DNA of 64,000 nucleotides from the NCBI GenBank assembly GCA_006969745.1, contig CP030886.1, forward strand, positions 1,709,234 to 1,773,233, written 5' to 3'. Position numbers and translations under genes: made by a program. Each line of letters opens with the position of its first letter. Positions within the stretch are counted from its first letter, which is position 1. The notes under the pieces are model-generated. The model searched no databases. It saw nothing but the letters and a program-made list of their open reading frames with translations, and was not told the origin of the DNA. Shown here in pieces: positions 17,232-26,801 of this stretch. The DNA comes from Cytophagaceae bacterium. GTDB taxonomy: Bacteria; Bacteroidota; Bacteroidia; Cytophagales; Cyclobacteriaceae.

Positions 17232-19121
17232 ATGGCAGAGAAAGGTACAATCTCGATACACACGGAAAATATATTTCCGATCATCAAAAAATTCCTCTAT
17301 TCCGATCATGAGATCTTCCTTCGTGAGTTGGTATCCAACGCAGTAGATGCGTCTCAGAAAATCAAGCAATTGGCTTCACTCGGCGAATATTCGGGAGAGT
17401 TGGGTGATTTGACTGTCGAAGTGTCATTCAACAAAGACAAGAAAACCATCACGATTTCTGACAATGGAATCGGGATGACGGCTGACGAAATCAAAAAGTA
17501 CATCAACCAGATCGCATTCTCCGGAGCAGCTGAGTTTGTGGAGAAGTATAAAGACAAGGCGGACAACCAGCAGATCATCGGACATTTCGGCCTGGGATTC
17601 TATTCGGCCTTCATGGTGGCAAAGAAAGTAGAGATCAACACGCTTTCACATCAGGATGGAGCAGAGCCCGCAAAGTGGATCTGTACTGGAGAAACTGATT
17701 TTGAAATCAAGAAAGGTTCACGTAAAACACGAGGAACTGACATCATCCTTCATGTTGCAGACGATTCAGAAGAGTTTCTTGATGAGCACAGATTGCAAGG
17801 CATTCTGGACAAATACTCAAAGTTCTTGCCTATTCCGATCAAGTTTGGCCAAAAGGACAAGAGCGTTGAGGATGGGAAAGACAAGGATGGCAATCCAAAG
17901 TACAAGACGGTCAAGGATGACAACATCATAAATGATACTGATCCAATCTGGACTAAATCTCCCAATGATCTGAAAGATCAGGACTACCTCGATTTTTACA
18001 AGACATTATATCCATTTAGCGAAGATCCACTTTTCTGGATTCACCTGAATGTGGACTATCCTTTCAACCTTACCGGAGTACTTTATTTCCCTAAGTTGAA
18101 AAAGGATTTCGATCTACAGAAAAACAAAATTCAGCTGTATTCTCGTCAGGTGTTTATCACTGATGAAGTAAAGGATATAGTTCCTGAATTCTTGCAGCTA
18201 CTGCACGGTGTGATTGATTCTCCGGACATTCCTTTGAACGTTTCGAGAAGCTATCTACAATCGGATTCCAACGTGAAGAAGATCAATGGCTACATCACCA
18301 AGAAGGTAGCGGATAAGCTGGCTGATCTTTACAAAAATGATCGAAAAGGATACGAAGAGAAGTGGGAAGATATCGGTGTGTTTGTTAAATACGGAATGAT
18401 CTCAGAAGAGAAGTTTGATGAGAAGGCGAAAGATTTTGTGCTGTTGAAAAACACAGAAGGCAAGCACTTCACCATTGAAGAATACAAGAAGCAGATCGAA
18501 GCAAATCAAACCAACAAGGATGGGAATGTCGTTGCTCTTTACACATCAAATCCAGAGAAGCAGCACGGTTATATAGAAACTGCCAAGAAGCGCAGCTATG
18601 ATGTGATTGAACTGACAGGCCCAATCGACAGTCACTTCATCAACCATCTGGAGCAAAAGAATGAAAAGTTCCAGCTTCAGCGCGTAGATGCGGATGTGAT
18701 TGACAAGTTGATCGACAAGGATGAGAAGAAGGAGTCTGTGCTTTCCGAGAAGGAGCAAGAATCTTTAAAGGAAATCTTTGACAAAGCCATCAATGACAAG
18801 AACAACAGTGTGACTGTACAGCCAATGGCGACTGATGATCTTCCGGTTACAATCACTCTTCCGGAGTTCATTCGACGAATGAAAGACATGCAAGCTACAG
18901 GTGGTGGACCGATGATGTTCGGTGATATGCCAATGACTCTTTCCGTAGCAGTAAATGCTAATCACGCAATGACAAAGAAGATTCTCGAAGCAGATACGGA
19001 TGAAGCAAAGCAAACACTAGCTAAGCAGGCATACGATTTGGCGTTGCTATCACAAGGAATGCTTCAAGGCAAAGACCTCACAGATTTTGTAAATAGAAGT
19101 GTGGAGCTGAGTTTGAGCTAA
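17232..19121 (+). CDS. htpG: Molecular chaperone HtpG (bacterial Hsp90)
   Basis: ATP-dependent cytosolic chaperone. I use the ATG at 17232 (MAEKGTISIHTENIFPIIKK), which matches the family opening; the frame is open upstream but lacks family residues. The N-terminal GHKL ATPase shows NAVDASQKI, SDNGIGM and GHFGLGFYSAFMVA. The middle domain has NVSRSYLQSD, and the C-terminal dimerisation domain ends the protein. 629 residues is normal. A strong terminator follows, so it is monocistronic. Confidence 0.97.
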   Translation: MAEKGTISIHTENIFPIIKKFLYSDHEIFLRELVSNAVDASQKIKQLASLGEYSGELGDLTVEVSFNKDKKTITISDNGIGMTADEIKKYINQIAFSGAAEFVEKYKDKADNQQIIGHFGLGFYSAFMVAKKVEINTLSHQDGAEPAKWICTGETDFEIKKGSRKTRGTDIILHVADDSEEFLDEHRLQGILDKYSKFLPIPIKFGQKDKSVEDGKDKDGNPKYKTVKDDNIINDTDPIWTKSPNDLKDQDYLDFYKTLYPFSEDPLFWIHLNVDYPFNLTGVLYFPKLKKDFDLQKNKIQLYSRQVFITDEVKDIVPEFLQLLHGVIDSPDIPLNVSRSYLQSDSNVKKINGYITKKVADKLADLYKNDRKGYEEKWEDIGVFVKYGMISEEKFDEKAKDFVLLKNTEGKHFTIEEYKKQIEANQTNKDGNVVALYTSNPEKQHGYIETAKKRSYDVIELTGPIDSHFINHLEQKNEKFQLQRVDADVIDKLIDKDEKKESVLSEKEQESLKEIFDKAINDKNNSVTVQPMATDDLPVTITLPEFIRRMKDMQATGGGPMMFGDMPMTLSVAVNANHAMTKKILEADTDEAKQTLAKQAYDLALLSQGMLQGKDLTDFVNRSVELSLS

Positions 19122-19145
19122 ATCAATTCACAGCAGAAATATTAA

Positions 19146-19173
19146 AACCCACTCAAGTAGAGTGGGTTTTTTT
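19146..19173 (+). terminator. Rho-independent terminator of htpG
   Basis: The stem AACCCACTC/GAGTGGGTT with a 5-nt loop is followed by a T-run, 25 bases after the htpG stop. Confidence 0.9.
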
Positions 19174-19199
19174 ATACTTGCACCAAATAATAAAATTAA

Positions 19200-20561
19200 A
19201 TGCAAAAAAAATTCATCGTTATATTTCTTGTTCTTTCATCACTTCAATCGGTATCTCAAAAGCTACCAAAACTGGGTAAAATATCTAAGGAACATTTCGA
19301 AGTAACCAGCCCACTTTTAGATTCTTCACCTGATGCAGTTGTATTATTTGACATAGGCTCATTGAAAATAGAATATAATCAATCTTCAGGTTGGGGAGCC
19401 ACTTTAGAGAAAAGAGTGGCAATCAAAATCCTTAATGAGGATGGTCTTAGGTACGCTACCCAGATTATAAAAACAAATGATCAATTGGTGTTTAAAGAGA
19501 AAGTATCTTCCGTAAAAGGATATACATATCCAACGAAAGGGGCGAAACCAACTAAGCTAAACAAGTACGAGATGATGACAGAAGAAAAAATAACAAGTCA
19601 AATAACTCTCCAAAATTTCGATTTCCCGGATGTACAAGTAGGCTCAATAATCGAGTTTAAATATGCAATTACTTCTGATAACTTGATTAACCCCGGATCA
19701 TGGGAATTTCAAAAAGAAATACCAGTTCTTTATAGTGAGTTCACGACGGAGATACCGCAATTCTTTCAATATATCACCTTGATTAGGGGTGATATACAGC
19801 TTTTGAAAAATGAAAATGAAGTGCTTTCTGAATCAATTCGTCTCACTGAACGTCAAAGGTTGTTGCAGGCAAATATTAATACCCAGACAATTTCAAATCC
19901 GGAATATCGATACAATGTCAATAAGCAAAAGCTCTTTGCCTCAGAACTTCCTGCTTTAAAAGTAGAAAACCAAGATTATACTAGAGACGACCAACTTAGC
20001 ATTGATTTTGAGCTTCAGATCACAAATTATCCAGTTGAGGAAGTTGATTATAGAAGCAATTGGACTGTCTTCAACAAATACTTTCTAGATAATCCAAATT
20101 TTGGACTTGCTATTTCTCAAGCCGGAGATATTATAAATATAGATGGCAACTCCAAAGAAGATCAAATTGAAAGTGCATTCAACCAGGTTAAAGAAAACGT
20201 AAGATGGAATGGCTTTAACGATATTTATACTGAAAATACCTTGAGAAGAGCATTTAATAAGGGAACAGGCAATACTGCAGACATCAATTTACTACTTGTG
20301 GCAGCCTTGAGTAAAAATGGACACAACGCCTACCCGGTGTTATTAAGCACTAAAGAAAACGGTGAGATAAAAAAATTTCTACCAGTCACAATGCAATTCA
20401 ATTATGTTATCTGTGCAGTTGAATTTAAGGACACACTTATTTTTCTCGATGCTAGTGAAAAGTCTAATGCCTTTGGAGAATTATCAGATAAATGTATGAT
20501 TGAAGAAGGGTGGATGGTCACCCCCGAAGGTGGAAAATGGGTCAAGCTTGCCAGCTTTTAA
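19200..20561 (+). CDS. DUF3857/transglutaminase-like secreted protein, C-terminally short
   Basis: A signal peptide (residues 1-20) is followed by a DUF3857 domain (about 60-230) and a transglutaminase-like core (about 270-420). The usual catalytic cysteine is replaced by Thr in GNTADINLLLVAALSKNG; many Bacteroidota members also lack it, so the core is probably inactive. Homologues as I know them continue for about 200 residues after the GGKWV motif, but this protein stops 5 residues later, 16 bases from the convergent YceI gene. It therefore looks truncated. A -7-like TATACTTG lies about 20 bases before the ATG. Confidence 0.75.
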   Translation: MQKKFIVIFLVLSSLQSVSQKLPKLGKISKEHFEVTSPLLDSSPDAVVLFDIGSLKIEYNQSSGWGATLEKRVAIKILNEDGLRYATQIIKTNDQLVFKEKVSSVKGYTYPTKGAKPTKLNKYEMMTEEKITSQITLQNFDFPDVQVGSIIEFKYAITSDNLINPGSWEFQKEIPVLYSEFTTEIPQFFQYITLIRGDIQLLKNENEVLSESIRLTERQRLLQANINTQTISNPEYRYNVNKQKLFASELPALKVENQDYTRDDQLSIDFELQITNYPVEEVDYRSNWTVFNKYFLDNPNFGLAISQAGDIINIDGNSKEDQIESAFNQVKENVRWNGFNDIYTENTLRRAFNKGTGNTADINLLLVAALSKNGHNAYPVLLSTKENGEIKKFLPVTMQFNYVICAVEFKDTLIFLDASEKSNAFGELSDKCMIEEGWMVTPEGGKWVKLASF

Positions 20562-20577
20562 CATTCAGGAAAAGTTG

Positions 20578-21081
20578 TTAATCCAAAAACATACCTGCGG
20601 TTATCACCACCGTTATCTCATCTCCAATCAACGTATCCATCAAACCGAAATCCAATCCTATCTCACTACGCTTGAACGTAATCGGTGAGGAAATCAATTC
20701 CTTACCCTCTTCGTGCAATTCTCCAGAAAGTTGAAAATCAATTCCTCGCAATTCGACATCAATAATTACTGATAGCAATTCGCCGTTTCTCAACAGCCTT
20801 GCTGCAAAAGGAATTGTCGGATAGTTTTCCGCGTCGAGGTATTGCTCAGTGAGTATGGTTTCATCCCGCGAATCATTGTCTGTATCAATACTTCGAACAT
20901 CTACCTGGCCAATAATCAACCATTCGTTTTCTCCTACTTGCTGGATCTCACCAGTCAACTGATCAAATGTGCCTTCCACCTTCAGTACGCCCATGTGCGT
21001 TAATTCAAAAGTCACCTTGGCATTTTCAAGCGACGGATTTTGTAAGAACCCGATAGCAAGCAGGAGAAAAAATTGAATCAT
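20578..21081 (-). CDS. YceI-family protein, second of a pair
   Basis: 167 residues with an N-terminal hydrophobic leader (MIQFFLLLAIGFLQNP). The lipocalin-like YceI domain is recognised by VTFELTHMGVLKVEGTFDQLTGEI and later ENYPTIPFAARLL. YceI proteins bind isoprenoid-type lipids in the periplasm, and some act in polyprenoid or redox stress. It starts 2 bases after the stop of the first YceI gene, so the pair is translated from one message. The two copies are divergent in sequence. Confidence 0.85.
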   Translation of the reverse strand: MIQFFLLLAIGFLQNPSLENAKVTFELTHMGVLKVEGTFDQLTGEIQQVGENEWLIIGQVDVRSIDTDNDSRDETILTEQYLDAENYPTIPFAARLLRNGELLSVIIDVELRGIDFQLSGELHEEGKELISSPITFKRSEIGLDFGLMDTLIGDEITVVITAGMFLD

Positions 21082-21083
21082 GC

Positions 21084-21671
21084 TTATTCAGCAATTCCCA
21101 GGATCACAAAGTCTATCAACACCGTATTGTCAATGACTACCATACCGTTTGGCAACTTCATTTCTCTTCCCACCTCATATGCTGTTCGGTCAATAGCAAG
21201 GCTTCCCATGATGCCCACAGATTGTTTCCTCGTTGGCAAATCCATAGATGGCCCAACAATCGAAACAGGACACTCAATAGATTTTTTCACACCATGGAGC
21301 TCCAGCGTCCCTTTAGCTTTGTAATTGTCGCCTTCACTAGTCAATGAAATGAGCTCAAAACGAATCTCCGGAAACTCTGCTACATTGAGGAATGCGTCAC
21401 TTTTTACTGCATCTTCACCACCGGAGTTATTGGCATCATAACTATCAGTCTTGATAATAATCTCTGCGCTTGTTTTGGACAAATCCTCAGAATCATATGT
21501 CAGTTTTCCACTCACATCTGTGAATCGTCCCACAACTGGCACAACACCAAAGCGGATCACTTTAGACTGGAAAGAAGAATGCCCTGCATCAACAATATAT
21601 GATTGGCTTAGAGAAGGTATGGCAGCCAATGAAGCACATAAAATAAGTAGCGTCTTGAATCGATTTTTCAT
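21084..21671 (-). CDS. YceI-family protein, first of a pair
   Basis: 195 residues: a signal peptide to about residue 22 (LCASLAAIPSLSQ), then the YceI barrel with YIVDAGHSSFQSKVIRFGVV, GRFTDVSGKLTY, FLNVAEFPEIRFE and GTLELHGVKKSIECPV. These are the canonical blocks, more typical than in its downstream partner. The likely role is periplasmic lipid or isoprenoid binding. It lies 67 bases downstream of an AraC-type regulator gene on the same strand, which may control it. Confidence 0.9.
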   Translation of the reverse strand: MKNRFKTLLILCASLAAIPSLSQSYIVDAGHSSFQSKVIRFGVVPVVGRFTDVSGKLTYDSEDLSKTSAEIIIKTDSYDANNSGGEDAVKSDAFLNVAEFPEIRFELISLTSEGDNYKAKGTLELHGVKKSIECPVSIVGPSMDLPTRKQSVGIMGSLAIDRTAYEVGREMKLPNGMVVIDNTVLIDFVILGIAE

Positions 21672-21738
21672 AGTTTTTTTGATTCAAGACTAGCAGCTAA
21701 GACCATCACATTCGACAATTCCAATCGGGATTGCCGAA

Positions 21739-22866
21739 TTATGCGGTGTTTCTCATATACCTGGAGGGTGTGGTTCCTTCAAAGCGCTTAAAAGCATTGA
21801 CAAAGGAGGTTTTATTATTAAATCCTGAATCATAGGCGATTTGCAACAACGTATATTGGGGATTGTTCTGGATTCGTTCTTTTGCTTCGCGAACTCTATA
21901 AGCATTGATAAGGTCGAAGAATGTGGTATTCAGATATTGATTGATAAGTTGCGAAAGCTGATGGGTATTTAAGTCCAGCTTCTCGGCAAGGTCCTGTAGC
22001 TTCAGTCCTTTTACAAGATAGAGCTGCTGATCCATTATCACCTTATGAATTTGCTCCTTGTATTTATCTGCCTCCTCGGGTTTCAACCCGCTCTTTTCAT
22101 ATTTTGCAGCTGCCGCCGGACGTTCCCACCTTACGCCTGCAATCCGATAGGATACCAAATAAATCAAGATTGAGGACGGTAAAACATATAGATAGTCCAT
22201 GTGCCGTCGGTAGATTTCTGTGTAAAACAGGAGGACTAAAAAAATCATGGCGAATACCCAAATCAGCACCAGTCCAAGCCACATAATCCGCAACCATCGA
22301 ATATCGGATTCATTAATCGAAGATTGAGTTTTCTCTAGCTGAAGCTGGTACTCAGCCAAAGCACTTCTGGATCTTACCAGAAAGTAGAGAAGGTATAGAA
22401 ACTGAAAAATGAAAAGGGATGAATAGAAGTATTGAATCCAGGAAATCTCATCAGGACGATTATCAAAAGGAGTCAACATGCCGTAGTGTACCTGTCGAAA
22501 GCTCAAGAAGTCGCCAAATAGAATAGGCACTAGCAAGCTAAAGATGATAAAGGGGGCAAACCATCCGAAATAAGCCCTTGCTGGTTTCTTGCCTGTAATG
22601 GACATTATATACCCAAGAAAAAGTGGACCAATCACCATCCATGAACCAAACCGAGTTCCATAAAAAGCCATCACACCAACATCATATGGCCATCGAATTG
22701 CAAGAAACTCCATTTGCATCCAAAGCAGTACAGCCATCAAACCTAGCAACCATTTCCCTTCACCGCTCTTGTGATTCTTCTTAGCAATAATCAGGTTGAT
22801 CACAAATAAACTGTGAGCGATACTGATGATGATGAGAAGACTCCATATATCAAGCGATTGTGCCAT
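21739..22866 (-). CDS. Membrane-bound AraC-family transcriptional regulator
   Basis: 375 residues. The N-terminal 240 residues form about seven membrane helices (for example LLIIISIAHSLFVINLIIA and WLGLVLIWVFAMIFLVLLFY). The C-terminal 100 residues are an AraC DNA-binding domain with two helix-turn-helix motifs (LQDLAEKLDLNTHQLSQLIN; IAYDSGFNNKTSFVNAFKRF) and the closing TTPSRYM. Such regulators sense membrane or lipid-soluble signals and bind DNA at the membrane. The YceI pair just downstream is the likely target or partner; this is inferred from position. Confidence 0.88.
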   Translation of the reverse strand: MAQSLDIWSLLIIISIAHSLFVINLIIAKKNHKSGEGKWLLGLMAVLLWMQMEFLAIRWPYDVGVMAFYGTRFGSWMVIGPLFLGYIMSITGKKPARAYFGWFAPFIIFSLLVPILFGDFLSFRQVHYGMLTPFDNRPDEISWIQYFYSSLFIFQFLYLLYFLVRSRSALAEYQLQLEKTQSSINESDIRWLRIMWLGLVLIWVFAMIFLVLLFYTEIYRRHMDYLYVLPSSILIYLVSYRIAGVRWERPAAAAKYEKSGLKPEEADKYKEQIHKVIMDQQLYLVKGLKLQDLAEKLDLNTHQLSQLINQYLNTTFFDLINAYRVREAKERIQNNPQYTLLQIAYDSGFNNKTSFVNAFKRFEGTTPSRYMRNTA

Positions 22867-22964
22867 GTGGTTAAGTTAATGAATCGACGATTAGCTCCGG
22901 TTGATTTGTAACTTGTACGAATAGGGTGACCCTTAGTATCTTCATATAATTCCTAAATTACTTC

Positions 22965-24128
22965 ATGCAAAAGATTCTAAGAATATTAGCTGTTAGCATG
23001 TTTGTCATTAGTTGTTCGGCAGAAGAAAACAACAAGCTTGATTTCATACTCAGCTCGGGATCTCGAAACTTCAAGTCTACACTTCAAAATCCGACCCACG
23101 AAATTCAGATCATTTATGGAGAAATTGTTGGTGACTCCATAATTCATCACACTTATGGAGTAAATGAAAAGGCCTTTTTCTATCCTGCCAGTACCGTGAA
23201 GATGCCAGTAGCTTTTGCTGCTTTGAAAAGAGCTGAAGAACACAATATCTCCATCGATGATGCATTGGTAATTGATTCCACTGAAATATATCCCCGAAAT
23301 GTTCATTTCGATTCCTTATTCCAAGACTCATTAAGACTTAGAAACCTGATCACCAAAATTTTCACAGTCAGTGACAATGCAGCCTACAATTACTTGTATG
23401 GCTGGCTCGGAAAAGACTACATCAACGAGCTGTATAATGGCTTTGGAATGCAAACAAGAATTCAACACCAACTTAGCGAAAATGCCTTCGGTTTTGATCC
23501 CAGATCCAACAACTACAGTCGAAAATCCAGAATAATTACAGGAAGAGGTGATACATTATATCAGTCGGAAACAAGGCAAGAATTCAATTACAAACATGAC
23601 ATTAGCGATCAGCAAAAGGGCATTGGATACATCGATAGCTTAGGAAATCTTACAAATAATGCATTTGATTTTTCTAAGAAAAATTTTGTGCCGCTAGAAG
23701 ACCTTTTAACTACCCTGGAAATGGCCGTTCGTCCAGACTTATTTGAGCAAAATAGTACCTTCAATTTTTCGCAAGAGCATAATGAATTTATTCACGAAGT
23801 GATGGGGATGCTACCTGATGAACTCCCATATCCTTATGATTCACTCCCAGACAACTATGTGAAATTCCTCATGTTTGGTAATGAAGAAAACGGCTCGATT
23901 CCTGACAACATTAATATATTCAATAAGGTCGGTTGGGCATATGGCTACCTGATTGATGTTGCCTACATCCAAGACAATGAAAATTACATAAGTTTCTTCT
24001 TAGCCGCCGTGATCCACGTAAATGAAAATAAGATGTATAATGACGGCAATTATGAATATGAACAGATCGGCTTGCCTTTTCTAGATGAACTAGGTGATTT
24101 AATCCATTCATATGATTCAAATAAGTAA
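22965..24128 (+). CDS. Class A beta-lactamase-like serine hydrolase (lipoprotein)
   Basis: A lipoprotein signal (MFVISC, Cys17) precedes a serine beta-lactamase/transpeptidase-like fold. The active-site motif is STVK (residues 76-79) and SDN is at 136-138. The third motif, expected as KTG, appears as KVG in NKVGWAYGYLIDVAY. About 60 residues between SDN and the C-terminal half are unlike typical penicillinases. Annotating it as a resistance enzyme is not justified; a cell-wall or ester hydrolase role is equally possible. 387 residues; its promoter region is shared with the divergent AraC gene. Confidence 0.8.
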   Translation: MQKILRILAVSMFVISCSAEENNKLDFILSSGSRNFKSTLQNPTHEIQIIYGEIVGDSIIHHTYGVNEKAFFYPASTVKMPVAFAALKRAEEHNISIDDALVIDSTEIYPRNVHFDSLFQDSLRLRNLITKIFTVSDNAAYNYLYGWLGKDYINELYNGFGMQTRIQHQLSENAFGFDPRSNNYSRKSRIITGRGDTLYQSETRQEFNYKHDISDQQKGIGYIDSLGNLTNNAFDFSKKNFVPLEDLLTTLEMAVRPDLFEQNSTFNFSQEHNEFIHEVMGMLPDELPYPYDSLPDNYVKFLMFGNEENGSIPDNINIFNKVGWAYGYLIDVAYIQDNENYISFFLAAVIHVNENKMYNDGNYEYEQIGLPFLDELGDLIHSYDSNK

Positions 24129-24221
24129 AAAAGGCTGATCACAAAATCCTTACCACCCATCAAATGGCTCTTTTTTCTGCCTCTCCATTTGGTTAGTTTA
24201 GTCGTCTTAAATCTGAAAAGC

Positions 24222-26783
24222 ATGAAGAAGAACCTTTCGCTCATATTAGCATTTTTATCACTTGCCTCTTTCGCGCAAGTAGACCTAACCTATTATTTAC
24301 CTTCTGGTGTATCATACAACCCCGATATTCCAACACCTAAAGAAGTGCTGGGCTATCATCCAGGCGAATGGCACGTGAGCCATGATCAACTGCTTTTTTA
24401 CATGCGTGAAGTATCAGCAGCATCTGATCGGATGATCATGCAAGAAACTGGCAGAACCTATGAAGGCAGGCCGCTAATTCAGATCACAATTTCTGCACCG
24501 GCCAACCTTGCCAACTTAGATCAGATCAAGGCTGATCACAAAAAATTAACTGATCCAGCTGTTTCCGGCACAATGAATACAGCGGAAATGCCCATTGTGA
24601 TGTGGCTAGGCTACTCAATTCACGGAAATGAAGCCAGTGGATCTAATGCCTCCCTACTGACTGCCTACTACCTTGCCGCAGCAATAGGGCCTGAGATCGA
24701 CGAATTGTTAGAGAACGCTATCATTATTTTAGATCCTTCATATAATCCTGATGGGCTTCATCGGTTTTCTACATGGGTAAACATGCACCGCTCACATGTC
24801 ATCAACCCCGACCCTAACGATCGCGAATATGGAGAAGCTTGGCCCGGTGGAAGGACCAATCACTACTGGTTTGACTTAAACCGAGATTGGTTACCATTGG
24901 CACATCCTGAATCCAGAGCGAGGATTGCCCGCTTTCACGAATGGAAACCAAACATTCTCACAGATCATCATGAAATGGGAACGAACTCAACCTACTTCTT
25001 TCAGCCAGGTATTCCTTCAAGAAAGTTTCCATGGACACCAGACAAGAATGTAGACTTAACACACAAGATGGCCGCTTTCCATGCCAAATATCTGGATGAG
25101 ATTGGCTCATTGTATTATAGTGAGGAAAGCTTCGATGACTTTTACATTGGCAAAGGCTCAACCTATCCTGATGTAAATGGGAGCGTAGGTATCCTGTTCG
25201 AGCAAGCAAGCTCAAGAGGCCATGCGCAGGAAAACGACTATGGAATTTTAACATTTCCAATGGCGGTGCGCAACCATTTCACTACCTCGCTTTCTACCAT
25301 GGCTTCAGGCATAGCACACAGACAGGAGTTCCTGGATTACCAAAAAGAGTTTTATCAAAGTGCGTCTAATCTTGCATCTCGCGATGCAGTAAAAGCCTAT
25401 GTGTTTGGATCGAGTAAAGATCCAATAAAGAATTATGAGCTAGCCAAGATGCTTGTGCAGCACAACATAGACGTGTATCCACTGACTAAAAAAATGAATA
25501 AGGGTGGCCGGTCGTTTGAGGCAAATAAAGCTTATGTAGTACCGATGAATCAACCGCAATATCGACTCGCAAAAGCCATCTTCGAGACCCGAACATCATT
25601 CAACGATAGCCTGTTCTACGATGTATCTACCTGGACAATGCCGCTTGCTTTTAACTTACCCTATGCGGAGCTTGGCAGCAAAGATCTAAGCGGGACGATG
25701 GGAGAAAAAGTAGTGAATCCGGAAATACCAACAGCTAAACTTGTTGGGAATAAAGGTGCTTATGCATATGCTTTCGAGCCACATGGGTATCTCGCTCAGC
25801 GTGCAGCCAATCGATTGCTAAGCAAAAAAATTGTGGTTCAGATGCTTAATCAATCACATTTCGATGGCAATAGAACATATCCCCGTGGGACTATGATAGT
25901 TCCCGTCGGAGTTCAGGAAAATAAGCGACAATGGATTGAACACATCATTGATGATATCGTGAAAGAAGATGCAATCAATGTCTATGCGCTAACCACCGGT
26001 TTGGCCAAATCCGGTGTGGATATTGGGAGTAGAAGTCATACTACTTTAAAGGAACCGAAAGTTGCTGTGCTAGTAGAAGGTGGAGTGAGTAGTTACGAAG
26101 CAGGAGAGGTTTGGCATTTACTAGATCAGCGATACAAAATGAAAGTAACGCTTCTCCCAGTAGATAGATTGGGACGAGACCTATCCAGGTACAACCGAAT
26201 CGTCATACCAAACATGTGGGGATCGTTGAGCGATTCGCAAAAAAAGAATTTGAAAGATTGGATATCAGGGGGAGGAATAGTCATTGCATGGAAAAATGGG
26301 GGTAAATGGCTTTCTGATTCTGAAATCACCAATGTGAAGTACGCTACAGGTAGCGATGAAGACGAAGACAAAAAAGATACCTTTAAAACTTATGCTAATC
26401 TTGATGCCGAAAGAGGGGCACAAGTAACGGGAGGATCCATATTTGAAGCCAAAGTAGATCTAACACACCCACTTGCATATGGCATGGAAAACGATCGAAT
26501 GGCTCTTTTCAGAAACCATAACCTGGTAATGGAAAAATCAAAGAATGCTTACGCAAATCCATTCGTTTATTCTGAGAGTCCTTTGCTTTCTGGATATGTA
26601 TCGGAAGAAAATTTAGAAAAATTCAAGAATTCACCTGCGGTGACAATTTCTAATGTAGGTAGGGGAAAAGTGATTACTTTGGCAGATAATCCAAACTTCA
26701 GAGCATTCTGGTACGGCACCAATAAAATCTTCATGAATGCGTTGTTTTTCGGAGAAGCAATTAGCCGTGGTGCTGGTGAATGA
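24222..26783 (+). CDS. Secreted M14-family zinc carboxypeptidase
   Basis: The start at ATG 24222 gives a signal peptide (residues 1-18). The M14 zinc site begins with HGNE (134-137), with the later histidine in the TDHHEMG region; DLNRDWLPLAHPES and GILFEQASSRG, holding the probable catalytic Glu, fit this large-peptidase subgroup. The C-terminal third, from about residue 610, is a glutamine-amidotransferase-like fold (VAVLVEGG, IVIPNMWGSLSDSQKKNL) with no catalytic triad that I can see. 853 residues. It is probably exported and used in peptide degradation. The following gene starts 18 bases later. Confidence 0.85.
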   Translation: MKKNLSLILAFLSLASFAQVDLTYYLPSGVSYNPDIPTPKEVLGYHPGEWHVSHDQLLFYMREVSAASDRMIMQETGRTYEGRPLIQITISAPANLANLDQIKADHKKLTDPAVSGTMNTAEMPIVMWLGYSIHGNEASGSNASLLTAYYLAAAIGPEIDELLENAIIILDPSYNPDGLHRFSTWVNMHRSHVINPDPNDREYGEAWPGGRTNHYWFDLNRDWLPLAHPESRARIARFHEWKPNILTDHHEMGTNSTYFFQPGIPSRKFPWTPDKNVDLTHKMAAFHAKYLDEIGSLYYSEESFDDFYIGKGSTYPDVNGSVGILFEQASSRGHAQENDYGILTFPMAVRNHFTTSLSTMASGIAHRQEFLDYQKEFYQSASNLASRDAVKAYVFGSSKDPIKNYELAKMLVQHNIDVYPLTKKMNKGGRSFEANKAYVVPMNQPQYRLAKAIFETRTSFNDSLFYDVSTWTMPLAFNLPYAELGSKDLSGTMGEKVVNPEIPTAKLVGNKGAYAYAFEPHGYLAQRAANRLLSKKIVVQMLNQSHFDGNRTYPRGTMIVPVGVQENKRQWIEHIIDDIVKEDAINVYALTTGLAKSGVDIGSRSHTTLKEPKVAVLVEGGVSSYEAGEVWHLLDQRYKMKVTLLPVDRLGRDLSRYNRIVIPNMWGSLSDSQKKNLKDWISGGGIVIAWKNGGKWLSDSEITNVKYATGSDEDEDKKDTFKTYANLDAERGAQVTGGSIFEAKVDLTHPLAYGMENDRMALFRNHNLVMEKSKNAYANPFVYSESPLLSGYVSEENLEKFKNSPAVTISNVGRGKVITLADNPNFRAFWYGTNKIFMNALFFGEAISRGAGE

Positions 26784-26801
26784 AACCCAAATGAATACTG
26801 A

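Noticed and set aside
10258..17578. Many overlapping ORFs of 60-130 codons opposite real genes
   Set aside because: They mirror the codon structure of the true genes, lack family motifs and have no promoters or spacing of their own.
22965..24128. Labelling the class A-like hydrolase as an antibiotic-resistance gene
   Set aside because: The third motif is KVG rather than KTG and the middle of the protein differs from known penicillinases; activity is undetermined.
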